The notes under the pieces were generated by a model that saw only the letters and a program-made list of their open reading frames with translations, was not told the origin of the DNA and searched no databases. Shown here piece after piece: positions 1 to 8,137 of a stretch of 54,039 nucleotides of DNA. Numbering within the stretch: position 1 is the stretch's first letter; every line of letters starts with the position of its first letter. The stretch is from Clostridia bacterium (GTDB lineage Bacteria > Bacillota > Clostridia > Christensenellales > Aristaeellaceae): positions 1 to 54,039 of the forward strand of contig JAFPWH010000010.1 of the NCBI GenBank assembly GCA_017395065.1. The letters run 5' to 3'. The translations under genes were made by a program, and so were the position numbers.

Positions 1-270
1 CAATGCCCTGTGGCGGCAGATTGCCGCCGCTACGGCGAGGCGGGATCGCTTGCTCCTTGCGGAGTTATGCTCTTGTACGCGATGCCCTGTGGCGGCAGGT
101 TGCCGCCGCTACGGAGAGGCGGGATCGCTTGCTCCTTGCAGAGTTATGCTCTTGTACGCAATGCCCTGTGGCGGCAGATTGCCGCCGCTACGGCGAGGCG
201 GGATCGCTTGCTCCTTGCGGAGTTATGATATTGTGCGCAATGTCCTGTGGCGGCGTTGACGCCGCCGCTA
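1..270 (-). repeat. Tandem array of 79-bp hairpin units (array A)
   Basis: Four hairpin cores begin at 12, 91, 170 and 249, exactly 79 bp apart. Three cores are of the type GGCGGCAG(A/G)TTGCCGCC and the fourth is GGCGGCGTTGACGCCGCC; all are followed by GCTACGG, the R orientation of this window's repeat family. Spacers between cores are also near-identical, which rules out CRISPR. The array is cut by the window edge. Short ORFs across it are repeat translations, not genes. Confidence 0.9.
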
Positions 271-294
271 CGGAGTATTCCAATGCTGTACCAT

Positions 295-323
295 AACGCG
301 GCGGCCTTTCGGGCCGCCGCGTT
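295..323. other. Strong GC hairpin downstream of recO
   Basis: AACGCGGCGGCC and GGCCGCCGCGTT form a 12-bp perfect stem with a 5-nt loop, about 50 bp past the recO stop codon. No T-run follows on either strand, so it is a weak candidate for an intrinsic terminator; it may protect the 3' end of the transcript or terminate imperfectly. Confidence 0.5.
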
Positions 324-373
324 GCTGTCGATTCCGCTTTCTTTTCTGCCAAAATCCTCCCGTTTCCCGGCTT

Positions 374-1081
374 TCACTCCCCGTCCCCGACCGCGTATCT
401 CACGAACTGCGCCGTTTTTTCGGCGGCTTCGGGCCAGTCGGGATGCGGGATCAGCATTTCCACGTTTTTGAACGGGGCTTTTGGGGCCTTTTTTAAAATA
501 CGGCCCGCGCCATAGCTGAGCTTTCTCGCGCTGACCGAGCAGCTGCGGCAAACGCACCCGCCCTTTTGCGCGTCGAAGTACAGGTCGTTTTCGTCCAGCT
601 TTTTTCCGCACACGGCGCAGACCTCCGTCGCGGGGGAAAAGCCCGTAAGGCGCAGCAGCTTGAGCTGAAACATAAGGTTCAGCAGCTTTTCGTCGACGTC
701 CGTATAACTGAGGAAGCTCAGCGCCTCGAGGCTCATGCTCAGCAGCTCCCCGGCCGGCTCGTTTTCGGGCGAGACCTTTTCGAGCAGGCGAAGCCAGCCG
801 GCGCCGACGGTCAGCCTGTCCAGGTTTTCGCGCAGCGGAAAAAAACCGTCGGTCAGCTTCATCTGCGTCACGCTGTAGCGCTCGTGGGCGAAATACAGCT
901 GAAACTGGCCGCACACGAAGGGTTCCGAGGCGTTGATGAGCTCGCTTTTGGGCCGCCGGCAGCCGCGAACGACCGCTTCGAGCTTGCCCTGCTCCGAGGT
1001 CAGGAGCGTGATCATCCGGTCGTAGTCGCGCCACTCGGCCCTGCGCAGCACGAGGCCGGAAACGTTCAGGCTCGCCGTCAT
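374..1081 (-). CDS. recO: DNA repair protein RecO
   Basis: The 235-aa product has the usual RecO length and layout: an N-terminal OB-fold beginning with a SGLVLRR segment typical of the family, then a helical domain. A zinc-finger-like cluster (CxxC at 155-158, further cysteines at 176, 178 and 181) matches Gram-positive RecO. RecO loads RecA onto SSB-coated DNA in the RecFOR pathway and anneals strands. ATG start at 1081. It lies 1 nt after the stop of the preceding gene, so it is almost certainly co-transcribed with the phoH operon. In many Bacillota phoH, ybeY, era and recO are neighbours; here ybeY and era are absent and an unrelated gene lies between phoH and recO. Confidence 0.93.
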   Translation of the reverse strand: MTASLNVSGLVLRRAEWRDYDRMITLLTSEQGKLEAVVRGCRRPKSELINASEPFVCGQFQLYFAHERYSVTQMKLTDGFFPLRENLDRLTVGAGWLRLLEKVSPENEPAGELLSMSLEALSFLSYTDVDEKLLNLMFQLKLLRLTGFSPATEVCAVCGKKLDENDLYFDAQKGGCVCRSCSVSARKLSYGAGRILKKAPKAPFKNVEMLIPHPDWPEAAEKTAQFVRYAVGDGE

Positions 1082-1082
1082 T

Positions 1083-2147
1083 TTACCAGTCTTTGAAAAC
1101 CTGCTTAAGGTCTATCGTGCACACCTGCGCGATGCCGTTTTCGTCCGGGCAGGAGAAAAGGATCATGTCGCCCGCGCGGTTGAAGGAGGGGTGCTGGTGA
1201 TCCGCGCCCGTCTTGCAGGAGCCGGTCGTGGCGATCAGCTTCGCTTTTCCGCTCGAGCGCTCGATCAGTACGACGCCCTCCTGAATTTTCGTGCCGAGGT
1301 AGCTGATCCTGTCGGCGCACAGCCACTTGCGGTCGCGGCTGATGCAGGGGTGCAGAAGCTGGTCCTCGCTCGCCTCCACGTCAAAATGGCGGCCGTCCTT
1401 GTCACCGATGATGATGTTGCCCTTGTGCACTTCGCCTTTTTCGCCGTCGACGAAGCCCGGCGGAGTCAGCTTCATAAGCGCCATTTCCTGTCCGTCCGCG
1501 CTCCAGACCTCGTGAGTGATCCATTCGTTCGGATGCTCGACGTAGTAGGGGCGGGTGTAGCGCTCCTTCACGTCGCACATCCAGGTGCGCTGGAACGCGT
1601 CGCCGCCGGTCTCGTGGATGTAGAAGATCAGGTTTTCGTCCGTGGGGCAGATCTGCGCGTGGCCCAGCGGATAATCGCTCCTGTGAACGATCTCGGCTTC
1701 GTCCTTGCCGGGGTCCAGGATCACGAGCGCGTAGATCTTGTTGCCGAGGTGATAGCTGCAGGCGACGCGGCCGCTGTCGGCGCTGGTCAGATGCCCCGTC
1801 ACGTTTCCGCCCTTTGGCAGGTTTCCGAGCTTTTCTATGCTGTCGTCGTCCAGGTTCACCTTCCAGACCTCGGTGTCGTTTTTGCAGACGTAGGCCGCGT
1901 TTTTCTGCCTGTCCAGCGCAAAGCCGCGGCAGTCCGCGCCCACGACCTGTGTGATCTTGCCCGTCTTCCATTCGCAGCGGTACGTGCCGCCCTTCTGCTT
2001 TTGTTCGGGGTCGGTGGAATTGAAGTAAAAATACCGGTCGTCCAGCGAAAAGTTTTCGGTCGTAAAATAGAGCTTGGCGTTGCGCATGCCGCCCTCGGTG
2101 TAGCGGGTGACGGTGTAGCCGGTCACGGGATCCTTGCAGCTGATCAT
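1083..2147 (-). CDS. Oligogalacturonate lyase-like beta-propeller protein
   Basis: 354 aa, without a signal peptide, so cytoplasmic. The repeats resemble PL22 oligogalacturonide lyase, a beta-propeller enzyme that beta-eliminates short pectin oligomers using a Mn ion held by His and Gln. Visible family marks are GHAQICPTD (162-170), FYIHET (175-180), THEVWSADG (211-219) and the late DHQHPSF (316-322), whose Q and H suit the known metal site. ATG at 2147 follows GGGGGAGG with good spacing. It sits tightly between phoH (18 bp) and recO (1 bp), an odd place for a sugar-acid enzyme. Alternatively it is a generic WD40-like propeller; the substrate is inferred only from motif similarity. Confidence 0.7.
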   Translation of the reverse strand: MISCKDPVTGYTVTRYTEGGMRNAKLYFTTENFSLDDRYFYFNSTDPEQKQKGGTYRCEWKTGKITQVVGADCRGFALDRQKNAAYVCKNDTEVWKVNLDDDSIEKLGNLPKGGNVTGHLTSADSGRVACSYHLGNKIYALVILDPGKDEAEIVHRSDYPLGHAQICPTDENLIFYIHETGGDAFQRTWMCDVKERYTRPYYVEHPNEWITHEVWSADGQEMALMKLTPPGFVDGEKGEVHKGNIIIGDKDGRHFDVEASEDQLLHPCISRDRKWLCADRISYLGTKIQEGVVLIERSSGKAKLIATTGSCKTGADHQHPSFNRAGDMILFSCPDENGIAQVCTIDLKQVFKDW

Positions 2148-2165
2148 GTTTTGCCTCCCCCGGAA

Positions 2166-3155
2166 TTACTTTCTGGCGTAATGCTTTTCGTACGCCTTTA
2201 CGATCGCCTGCACCAGCTCGTGGCGCACGACGTCCTTGTGCGTAAGGTTCACGATGGCGATGTCGTCCACGCCCCGCAGCACCTCCACGGCCTCCACGAG
2301 GCCGCTTTTCTTGCCCGCGGGCAGGTCGATCTGCGTGATGTCGCCGGTGATGACCATTTTGGAATTCATGCCCATGCGGGTCAGGAACATTTTCATCTGT
2401 TCGCTGGTCGTGTTCTGCGCTTCGTCGAGGATTATGAAGGCGTCGTTTAACGTCCTTCCGCGCATGTAGGCAAGCGGCGCGACCTCGACGGCGTTTCTTT
2501 CCACCAGCCTCAGATACGCCTCGGCGCCCATCATCTCGTTGATCGCGTCGTAGAGCGGGCGCAGGTACGGATCGACCTTCTGCTGAAGGTCGCCCGGCAA
2601 AAAGCCCAGCTTTTCGCCGGCTTCCACGGCGGGGCGGGTCAAAATGATGCGCTCCGCGTCCTTGTTTTTGAGCGCGACCACGGCCATCGCCACGGCCAGG
2701 TATGTCTTGCCCGTGCCGGCGGGGCCGATGCCGAAGGTACAGGTGTGCTGCTTGATCGCGTCCACGTACCGTTTCTGGCCCAGCGTTTTGCACTTGACCT
2801 GCCGCCCGCGGTAGGTGATGGCGATGACGTCGCGCATGATCTCGCTGATGCGATCCGCGTTGCCCTCGCTCGCAAGGTCGATCGCGTAGCGGATGCGGGT
2901 CTTGTCGATCGCGTCGCCGCGCTTTATGATCTCGAGCAGGCGCTCGATCGTGTCCGCCGCGGTGTCCACGCTCTTTTTTTCGCCCACGAGGCTCAGCTCG
3001 CTCCCGTGCGCGAAGATCTTGATGCCGAGCTCCTTTTTGATGAGCTCAATGTTTTCGTCGTTGATGCCGAAGAGGGTGATGAAGCTGTCCGAATCGCTGA
3101 CCTCGAGGGTCCGGGTCACGTTTTCGCTTTCAAAAGTGATGTTTTCGTTTTCCAA
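2166..3155 (-). CDS. phoH: PhoH family ATPase/RNA-binding protein
   Basis: 329 aa, normal for bacterial PhoH-like proteins. The N-terminal ~75 residues fit a KH-type RNA-binding region. The ATPase core has Walker A GPAGTGKT at 144-151 and Walker B IILDEAQN at 241-248. PhoH proteins are linked to RNA metabolism and ribosome-associated processes, but their exact reaction is unsettled. The start is TTG at 3155: GGAGG lies 6 nt upstream and the reading agrees with the family N-terminus. First known large gene of the operon phoH - lyase-like gene - recO; a small membrane-protein gene lies 30 bp upstream. Confidence 0.9.
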   Translation of the reverse strand: MENENITFESENVTRTLEVSDSDSFITLFGINDENIELIKKELGIKIFAHGSELSLVGEKKSVDTAADTIERLLEIIKRGDAIDKTRIRYAIDLASEGNADRISEIMRDVIAITYRGRQVKCKTLGQKRYVDAIKQHTCTFGIGPAGTGKTYLAVAMAVVALKNKDAERIILTRPAVEAGEKLGFLPGDLQQKVDPYLRPLYDAINEMMGAEAYLRLVERNAVEVAPLAYMRGRTLNDAFIILDEAQNTTSEQMKMFLTRMGMNSKMVITGDITQIDLPAGKKSGLVEAVEVLRGVDDIAIVNLTHKDVVRHELVQAIVKAYEKHYARK

Positions 3156-3185
3156 GCTTTGCCTCCGAAAGGAATGGGTATGCGG

Positions 3186-3473
3186 TTACTGCCGGTTTTT
3201 GCTCATGTTCACGACGCCGCGGGTCAGGTTGTCGTTTAAGTCGCTCAGCGACTCCGTGAGCATGCGCCTTTGACGCGCCAGCTCTTCGCTTATGGCCGAG
3301 CGGTTTTCCCTGTTCAGTTCCTCGATTCTCCGGGCCGTTTCGTCCATTTTGATCATGAGCTCGTCCAGTTTCCTGCGCTGCCTCAGCGTAAAAAACAGCA
3401 GCACCGCGGTGATGATGGGGGTGATGATCAGGATCACGACCAAAACGGTAGTGATCGCAGCGTCCAAATCCAT
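3186..3473 (-). CDS. Small single-pass membrane protein with coiled coil
   Basis: 95 aa. Residues ~5-28 form one hydrophobic membrane segment, followed by a charged, heptad-like helix to the C-terminus (about 65 residues, rich in E, R, K and L). ATG at 3473 is preferred over an in-frame ATG at 3500 because GGAGGCGCGAT directly precedes it. It is likely an N-in single-span protein with a cytoplasmic coiled coil. The ~30-bp gap to phoH suggests shared transcription. No family recognised; LapA-like or DUF948-like proteins look similar by composition only. Confidence 0.6.
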   Translation of the reverse strand: MDLDAAITTVLVVILIITPIITAVLLFFTLRQRRKLDELMIKMDETARRIEELNRENRSAISEELARQRRMLTESLSDLNDNLTRGVVNMSKNRQ

Positions 3474-3626
3474 ATCGCGCCTCCGAAAAGTTATTTCCAT
3501 TGTGTATTATACACAACAGGCGCAAAAATTCAAGGGGGGGAAGGGGTAAAGGAAGGGAAGAGAGTGGGCAGTGGGCAGTGAACAGTGGATAATGAAAAAC
3601 GGAAAAAAGAAGAAATACCGCAAGCA

Positions 3627-4060
3627 TCCGTAGCGGCGGCAATCTGCCGCCATGGGCGAAGCGTATACGCAGAAAAACCCGTTCAGAGGCGACAAAACCG
3701 CACATCACCGTAGCGGCGGCAACCTGCCGCCATGGGCGAAGCGGATACGCAGGAAAACCGTTCAGAGGCGACATAATTGCACATCACCGTAGCGGCGGCA
3801 ATCTGCCGCCATGGGAATTGCGGATTGGTGGGAAATTGCGTTTTATGGTGCGCGGGTGCGTATATGAAATGTTTATGGCGGCAGATTGCCGCCGCTACGA
3901 CGGGTGGAATTGTGCGTTTCTTGCGGGGTTGCGGTGCGTTTACGCAATGTTTATGGCGGCAGATTGCCGCCGCTACGGAGATGTTGGCATTCGTTACGTT
4001 TTCCGCTGTGTCGGTTCGTATACGCGATGCCCTGTGGCGGCAGGTTGCCGCCGCTACGGG
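3627..4060. repeat. Mirror-image hairpin array B (3 forward, 3 reverse)
   Basis: Forward cores (GGCGGCAAYCTGCCGCC preceded by CCGTAGC) start at 3635, 3715 and 3794. Inverted cores (GGCGGCAGRTTGCCGCC followed by GCTACG) start at 3877, 3955 and 4036. Spacing is 78-81 bp. Forward units carry ATGGGCGAAGCG then GTATACGC or GGATACGC on their inner side. The array fills the gap between the small membrane gene and the HAD gene; apart from it, 3501-3626 holds only AT-rich non-coding sequence. Confidence 0.9.
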
Positions 4061-4088
4061 TGGCGGTATTGCGTTTTTTCTGTTCTTT

Positions 4089-5000
4089 TTACGACTCCAG
4101 ATCCGTATTGTCCTTGTTGAGCTGCAATTGCCATTCGGGGATGCCGCCTCGTTTGGTGGCGGTGTCCATCTGGCTTGCGTGGAGGGCGCGGCAGGCGTGG
4201 GTCGCGGCGATGCGCCTGAAAAGCAGCGTGACCGTGTTTTCGATCGGGCTGCCCGCGCGGTAGTCGGCGGGCACGGCGTAGTCGCAGCGGTTCTGCAGGA
4301 GCATGTTGTCCGCAAGCGAGCTGTCCTCGCCCGGGTACACGCACACGCTCGCGCCGCCCCTTTCCCGCGTCATCTTCATGCAGGGAACGTCGGTAAGGCC
4401 GTCGCCTATGTAGATCATGTTGGCGAAGGGCACGCGGCGCTTGTATTCGGGGGTAAAGCCGTTGAGGTCCCGGTCGTTGGTCATGTCGAGGATGCCCTTG
4501 TTGATGCGGAAGAGGTGCTGCGTCTTTTCGGTGTAGTTGACCGAGGTCGCCGGCCACATCGCAAGGCCGTCCTCGCCGTAGACGAAGCTCGCCGCGAAGA
4601 CCGCCTTGAATTCGCCGGCGATGCGGCTTCCGCCGATGATCTCCTTTAAGCCCGAGGAGATGATGTAGTGCTCTACCGTGACGCCGTTTTCCGCGCCGAT
4701 CCTGTTTATGCGCGAAAACCAGCCCTCGACGCCCGGAAAAAATTCCACGGCCTGCCCCAGCTTTTCCAGGCTGTCGCGGGTCAGAAGGCGCGTGCCGCGG
4801 CTCTGCGTGAGCATCTGCATCATGTAGGCGAGCACGCTGTCCATGCCGTTTTTTAGCTGCTGCTCCCTGCACGAATCCCAGAACGCCTCCGGCTGCATTT
4901 TGATGCCGGGAATGAAGCTGTACTCCTGCTGGTCCTTCGGGCAGAGCGTTTTGTCGAAATCGTAGATCAGTGCCGCAATGGGCCGTTCAGAGGAAGGCAT
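4089..5000 (-). CDS. HAD superfamily hydrolase
   Basis: 303 aa, cytoplasmic. Motif I is DFDKT at 14-18 (nucleophile D14, acid/base D16), motif II SSG at 115-117, and motif IV GDGLTD at 199-204. The long insert between motifs I and II is an alpha-helical cap (C1 type), as in phosphoserine-phosphatase-like HADs. These proteins usually dephosphorylate small phosphorylated metabolites; the substrate cannot be told from the sequence. Start chosen at ATG 5000, which has AAAGGAG 9 nt upstream; the longer reading to 5117 runs into repeat DNA. It stands alone between two repeat arrays. Confidence 0.85.
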   Translation of the reverse strand: MPSSERPIAALIYDFDKTLCPKDQQEYSFIPGIKMQPEAFWDSCREQQLKNGMDSVLAYMMQMLTQSRGTRLLTRDSLEKLGQAVEFFPGVEGWFSRINRIGAENGVTVEHYIISSGLKEIIGGSRIAGEFKAVFAASFVYGEDGLAMWPATSVNYTEKTQHLFRINKGILDMTNDRDLNGFTPEYKRRVPFANMIYIGDGLTDVPCMKMTRERGGASVCVYPGEDSSLADNMLLQNRCDYAVPADYRAGSPIENTVTLLFRRIAATHACRALHASQMDTATKRGGIPEWQLQLNKDNTDLES

Positions 5001-5101
5001 TGCTCGGGCTCCTTTCTTTGTGGTCGGGCGGGCGGAGGTTAGGAAAGGGTTGGATGGGGGTTCGATGTAAGGCAGCGGTAAACACGTGAAACAGCGTATT
5101 C

Positions 5102-5420
5102 GCCGTAGCGGCGGCAATCTGCCGCCATGGGCGAAGCGGACGCGCGATGCCCTCGGCAGATGGCCGTCGTGCGGGGTCGCGGTTCGGCGTGGACGTCGGT
5201 AAACGCGTGAAATATCGTGTTCGCCGTAGCGGCGGCCTCCAGGCCGCCATGATGCGTATTCGAGTCGATAGTGCGTTTTGAGGGGTTGTATGTCGTATAC
5301 GCGGGACCCTGTGGCGGCAGGTTGCCGCCGCTACGGTGAGGGCGCGGTTCGCTGCTGCTTGCGAGGCTGTAGTTCGTATACGCAATGCCCTGTGGCGGCA
5401 GGTTGCCGCCGCTACGACGG
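5102..5420. repeat. Mirror-image hairpin array C (2 forward, 2 reverse)
   Basis: Forward cores at 5110 (GGCGGCAATCTGCCGCC) and 5231 (variant GGCGGCCTCCAGGCCGCC), inverted cores at 5313 and 5394. The last two are 81 bp apart. GTATACGC or CGTATACGC lies on the inner side of units. From 5420 to 5598 there is degenerate spacer sequence of the same kind (a GTTTCGTATACGCGGG segment) without a further clear core. Confidence 0.85.
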
Positions 5421-5598
5421 GCGCGGTTTTGCGTTTCTTGCGGAGTTATGTTTCGTATACGCGGGATTTTGCGTTTCCTGCGGGGTTGCTCTTCTTTTAC
5501 GCCACGCCCGCCGCCGGGGTTTTTCGGTCAAAAACGGGGATGCTGCCGCGAAACGGCCTTGCCTCCCCGATCGGTTTGATTGCTTGCGCAACGCTTTT

Positions 5599-7446
5599 TC
5601 AGTTGGAATTCATCGGCGCGTCGGCGGCGTAGAGCAGGCGCTGGGTCTCTTCGTCCGCGATGCCGCTCTGCTTTAAGCCAACGGCCTTCTGGAACAGCTG
5701 CACGGCGGTCACGGTCTTGTTGCCGTACTTGCCGTCCACGGTATCGTTTAAGTAGCCAAGGTTCGTAAGCCGCGTCTGCAGCTTTATGACCTCTTCGCCG
5801 CTCGAACCCTTCTGAAGGCTCGTGTAGACGACCTCTTCGACCTTCTGGGTCTCGGTCTCTTCCTTTTTGTCCTCCTGGGCGGTGTAGGTAACGACCTCGC
5901 TCTTTCTTACCGCGTCGAGCTCGCCCTTGCTCTTTGCGTTGATGAGCATCGTGACCTGGTTTCGCACGACCTGCCACCTTTGCTCGCTCTCGGCGCGCTT
6001 TTGCGTCTCGGTCATCGAGGTGTTCATCATGAACAGCCAGTCGTTGCTCAGGCAGTTGTTGATGTTGGTCTGGATGCTCTTTAGCGCGTCCACGAACAGC
6101 TGGTCGTTCAGCTGCCGTGTGTCGCTCGGGGGCAGCAGGTCGTTCAGCTTGTCCAGATCGTCGGTGAACGACGCGCTGAAGCGTCCCCAGGCCGCGGAGG
6201 GATCGGACGCGTTGTACAGGGCCATCTTTTCGGAGATGTATTCGTCGCTGACGCGGCTCATCATCAGCTCCGTTCCCTTGTTCCACAGCTCCAGCGACAC
6301 GTCCGGCACGGGCGCCGTGTCCTTCTGTTTTCCGCTGATGGTCTTGAAAAGCAGTATGCCGCCCACGATCAGCAGAAGGCCCGTCAGGATCGCAAGCCCC
6401 ATCCTAAGGATCTTTAAGCGGTTTGCGCGGCGCAGCTCCTCGTCGATCGTGTCGTCGTCGTATTCGTCCAGGTATTCGTTTCCGCTCTCGTCCTCGAATT
6501 CCTCTTCGTTTTCGTCGATTTCCTCGGGATCGAAGTCGTCGAAGTCCTCCTCCGGGCGGGTGCGCTTGAAAAACTCCTTTGCCACGCGGATCTGCTTGCG
6601 GCTGGCCTTTTTCTGTTTTTCGGCTTTTTTGGGCTTTTCGGGCTCGTCCTCCGGCGCGAAGTCCTCTTCCTCCGCTTCGGTCCCGTCGCTCTCGTAGTCC
6701 TCGTCGTAGGCGGCGCGGCGCTTCTTTCTGTCGGCGCGGGTCTCCTCGCCGTAGGCCTCGTAGCCGAGCTCTTTGTCCTTTTTTTCGTCCTGCTGCTTTT
6801 TTAAGTTCTTGCGGGCGAGCTTCTTTTCCTGCTCGCGGGTCTTGCGGTCGTATTCGTCCCTGAGTCCGCTCATGAAGCGGCGCACGTCCTCGGAGATGCC
6901 GGCGTTGGGCTGGGAAGGCGTTTCGCTTAAGCGGATCGCGTTTTTCTCTTCCTCGGTCAGCTCGTAGTCGTCCGCGTCCTGATCGGAAGGCGCCTGATCC
7001 TCCTCGGCAGGCTCTTCCTTTTCGTCCCTTCTTAAGAACAGAGAGCGGAAGGAGCGCTTTTCCTCGCGGGCGGGCTCCCTTTCCTCCCTTTCCTCTTCGG
7101 GGGCTTCGGCTTCTTCCGGGCCGTAGTCTTCCTCGCTGTTGAACAGCGGCTCCCTGTTGTCGTTTTCGCCGTAGCCCGTGACCGACGCGCCGCGGGCCGC
7201 CCTGTAGCTGCTGTCCTCGTCGGAGGGCAGATCGGCTTTGGCGCGGCTGCTTTCCACGTTGAAGCTCGTGGAATAGTGGTTGCCGTAGGAATTGTTTACC
7301 CTCACTGCCTGACCCGGGCGCAGCCTGGTCTGCGCGCCCGTGTAGCCGCGGTTGGAGTCAAAACGGCTTTCACCCACGGTCATTCCGCAGAACGGACACA
7401 CCGTGTGTTCGCTTTTGAGGCTCTTTCCGCAATTGGAGCAGAACAT
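5599..7446 (-). CDS. Zinc-ribbon membrane protein with peptidoglycan-binding domain
   Basis: 615 aa. Residues 1-25 form a zinc ribbon (CSNCGKS then CPFCGM). Residues ~90-340 are highly charged and low-complexity, with E/D-rich runs alternating with K/R-rich runs. One membrane span lies at ~346-366. The outside portion ends in a PG_binding_1 fold at ~543-608 (KGSSGEEVIKLQ, LGYLND, VQLFQKAVGL). Expected topology: zinc ribbon and charged region inside, peptidoglycan-binding domain outside, so it may link cytoplasm and wall. ATG at 7446 with AGGAGG upstream. It ends a three-gene set with two small proteins. No enzymatic domain seen; biological role unknown. Confidence 0.75.
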   Translation of the reverse strand: MFCSNCGKSLKSEHTVCPFCGMTVGESRFDSNRGYTGAQTRLRPGQAVRVNNSYGNHYSTSFNVESSRAKADLPSDEDSSYRAARGASVTGYGENDNREPLFNSEEDYGPEEAEAPEEEREEREPAREEKRSFRSLFLRRDEKEEPAEEDQAPSDQDADDYELTEEEKNAIRLSETPSQPNAGISEDVRRFMSGLRDEYDRKTREQEKKLARKNLKKQQDEKKDKELGYEAYGEETRADRKKRRAAYDEDYESDGTEAEEEDFAPEDEPEKPKKAEKQKKASRKQIRVAKEFFKRTRPEEDFDDFDPEEIDENEEEFEDESGNEYLDEYDDDTIDEELRRANRLKILRMGLAILTGLLLIVGGILLFKTISGKQKDTAPVPDVSLELWNKGTELMMSRVSDEYISEKMALYNASDPSAAWGRFSASFTDDLDKLNDLLPPSDTRQLNDQLFVDALKSIQTNINNCLSNDWLFMMNTSMTETQKRAESEQRWQVVRNQVTMLINAKSKGELDAVRKSEVVTYTAQEDKKEETETQKVEEVVYTSLQKGSSGEEVIKLQTRLTNLGYLNDTVDGKYGNKTVTAVQLFQKAVGLKQSGIADEETQRLLYAADAPMNSN

Positions 7447-7476
7447 ATCGATTCGTCCTCCTGATGTGCAGCAGCG

Positions 7477-7815
7477 CTACTCGATCGCCGTGGAGCGGAT
7501 GTGCGTCACGCTGACGGGCTGCGGTCTGCCCTCGGGAATGATGAGCAGAAACCACAGAAACAGTATCAGCGCCGCGCCCAGCGTGCAGGCGATCTTGAAC
7601 AGAGGCAGGTTCTTTTCCTGCGTCCATACGCGATAGATTCCGTATGGGGGAAGCAGTACGCAAAACAGGATGTCCACGATGCTCTGGTTGAGCATCGCTT
7701 TGCCCTTTTTGGCGGCGTTGCGGCTTACGTTTTTGGTATAGGTGCCGTGCCGCCGCGCGCCCTGACGCTTTTCGCCCCGGGTGAAGCTGTCGAACTGCTG
7801 CTTTTTGCCTGCCAT
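7477..7815 (-). CDS. Small basic membrane protein
   Basis: 112 aa. The first ~40 residues are basic and hydrophilic; then come two hydrophobic segments (about 45-62 and 70-92), giving a two-pass protein with a short exposed tail. The start ATG at 7815 lies 1 nt after the stop of the TSCPD gene, so translation is probably coupled. The 30-bp gap to the zinc-ribbon gene also implies co-transcription. Family not recognised; the K/R-rich N-terminus is likely cytoplasmic. Confidence 0.6.
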   Translation of the reverse strand: MAGKKQQFDSFTRGEKRQGARRHGTYTKNVSRNAAKKGKAMLNQSIVDILFCVLLPPYGIYRVWTQEKNLPLFKIACTLGAALILFLWFLLIIPEGRPQPVSVTHIRSTAIE

Positions 7816-7816
7816 G

Positions 7817-8062
7817 TCAGTTTTGCGCCTTGAGGTGCTTGAGCGCCCTGGCGAGCTGATCGGGACAGGAGGTGCCGTTTCGGCACTGGATGCCCTCGAG
7901 CAGGCCGATCACTTCGTCGATTTTGCGGCCCTCGGCAAGGCGGCTTACGCCCTGCGTGTTGCCCTTGCAGCCGTCCACGATCTCCACGTGCGTGATCACG
8001 TCGCCTTCGGTTTCGATGTTGATGGCGGTGGAGCAGGTGCCCTGCGTCTTGTAGGTAAACAT
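7817..8062 (-). CDS. TSCPD domain protein (TIGR03905-like)
   Basis: 81 aa containing the TSCPD motif at 64-68. Four cysteines (10, 32, 60, 66) match the four-Cys layout of the TIGR03905 family, small proteins common in Clostridia with a fold resembling a domain found at the end of some class II ribonucleotide reductases. The cysteines may bind a metal. Function unknown. ATG at 8062 with GGAG upstream and a good promoter at 8097-8125. First gene of a three-gene operon with the small basic membrane protein and the zinc-ribbon protein. Confidence 0.88.
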   Translation of the reverse strand: MFTYKTQGTCSTAINIETEGDVITHVEIVDGCKGNTQGVSRLAEGRKIDEVIGLLEGIQCRNGTSCPDQLARALKHLKAQN

Positions 8063-8096
8063 GTATTTCTCCGTTTCCTGACTTTATAACTGTGTA

Positions 8097-8125
8097 ATTA
8101 TATAACGATTGGCCTGTATTGTCAA
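8097..8125 (-). promoter_or_regulatory. Sigma-A-type promoter for the TSCPD operon
   Basis: Read on the minus strand: TTGACA (8125-8120), 17-bp spacer, TATAAT (8102-8097). The -10 box lies about 35 bp upstream of the TSCPD start codon. A perfect consensus pair. Confidence 0.85.
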
Positions 8126-8137
8126 GTTTTTGGGCTT

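Noticed and set aside
1-296. Short ORFs through the 79-bp repeats, and similar ones in all arrays
   Set aside because: They translate the repeat in several frames alike (GGRLPPLRR, WRQVAAATE, AADCRRY) and have no ribosome binding sites.
5079-5094. Fifth parS candidate (GTAAACACGTGAAACA)
   Set aside because: Only the right half matches; five mismatches in the left half.
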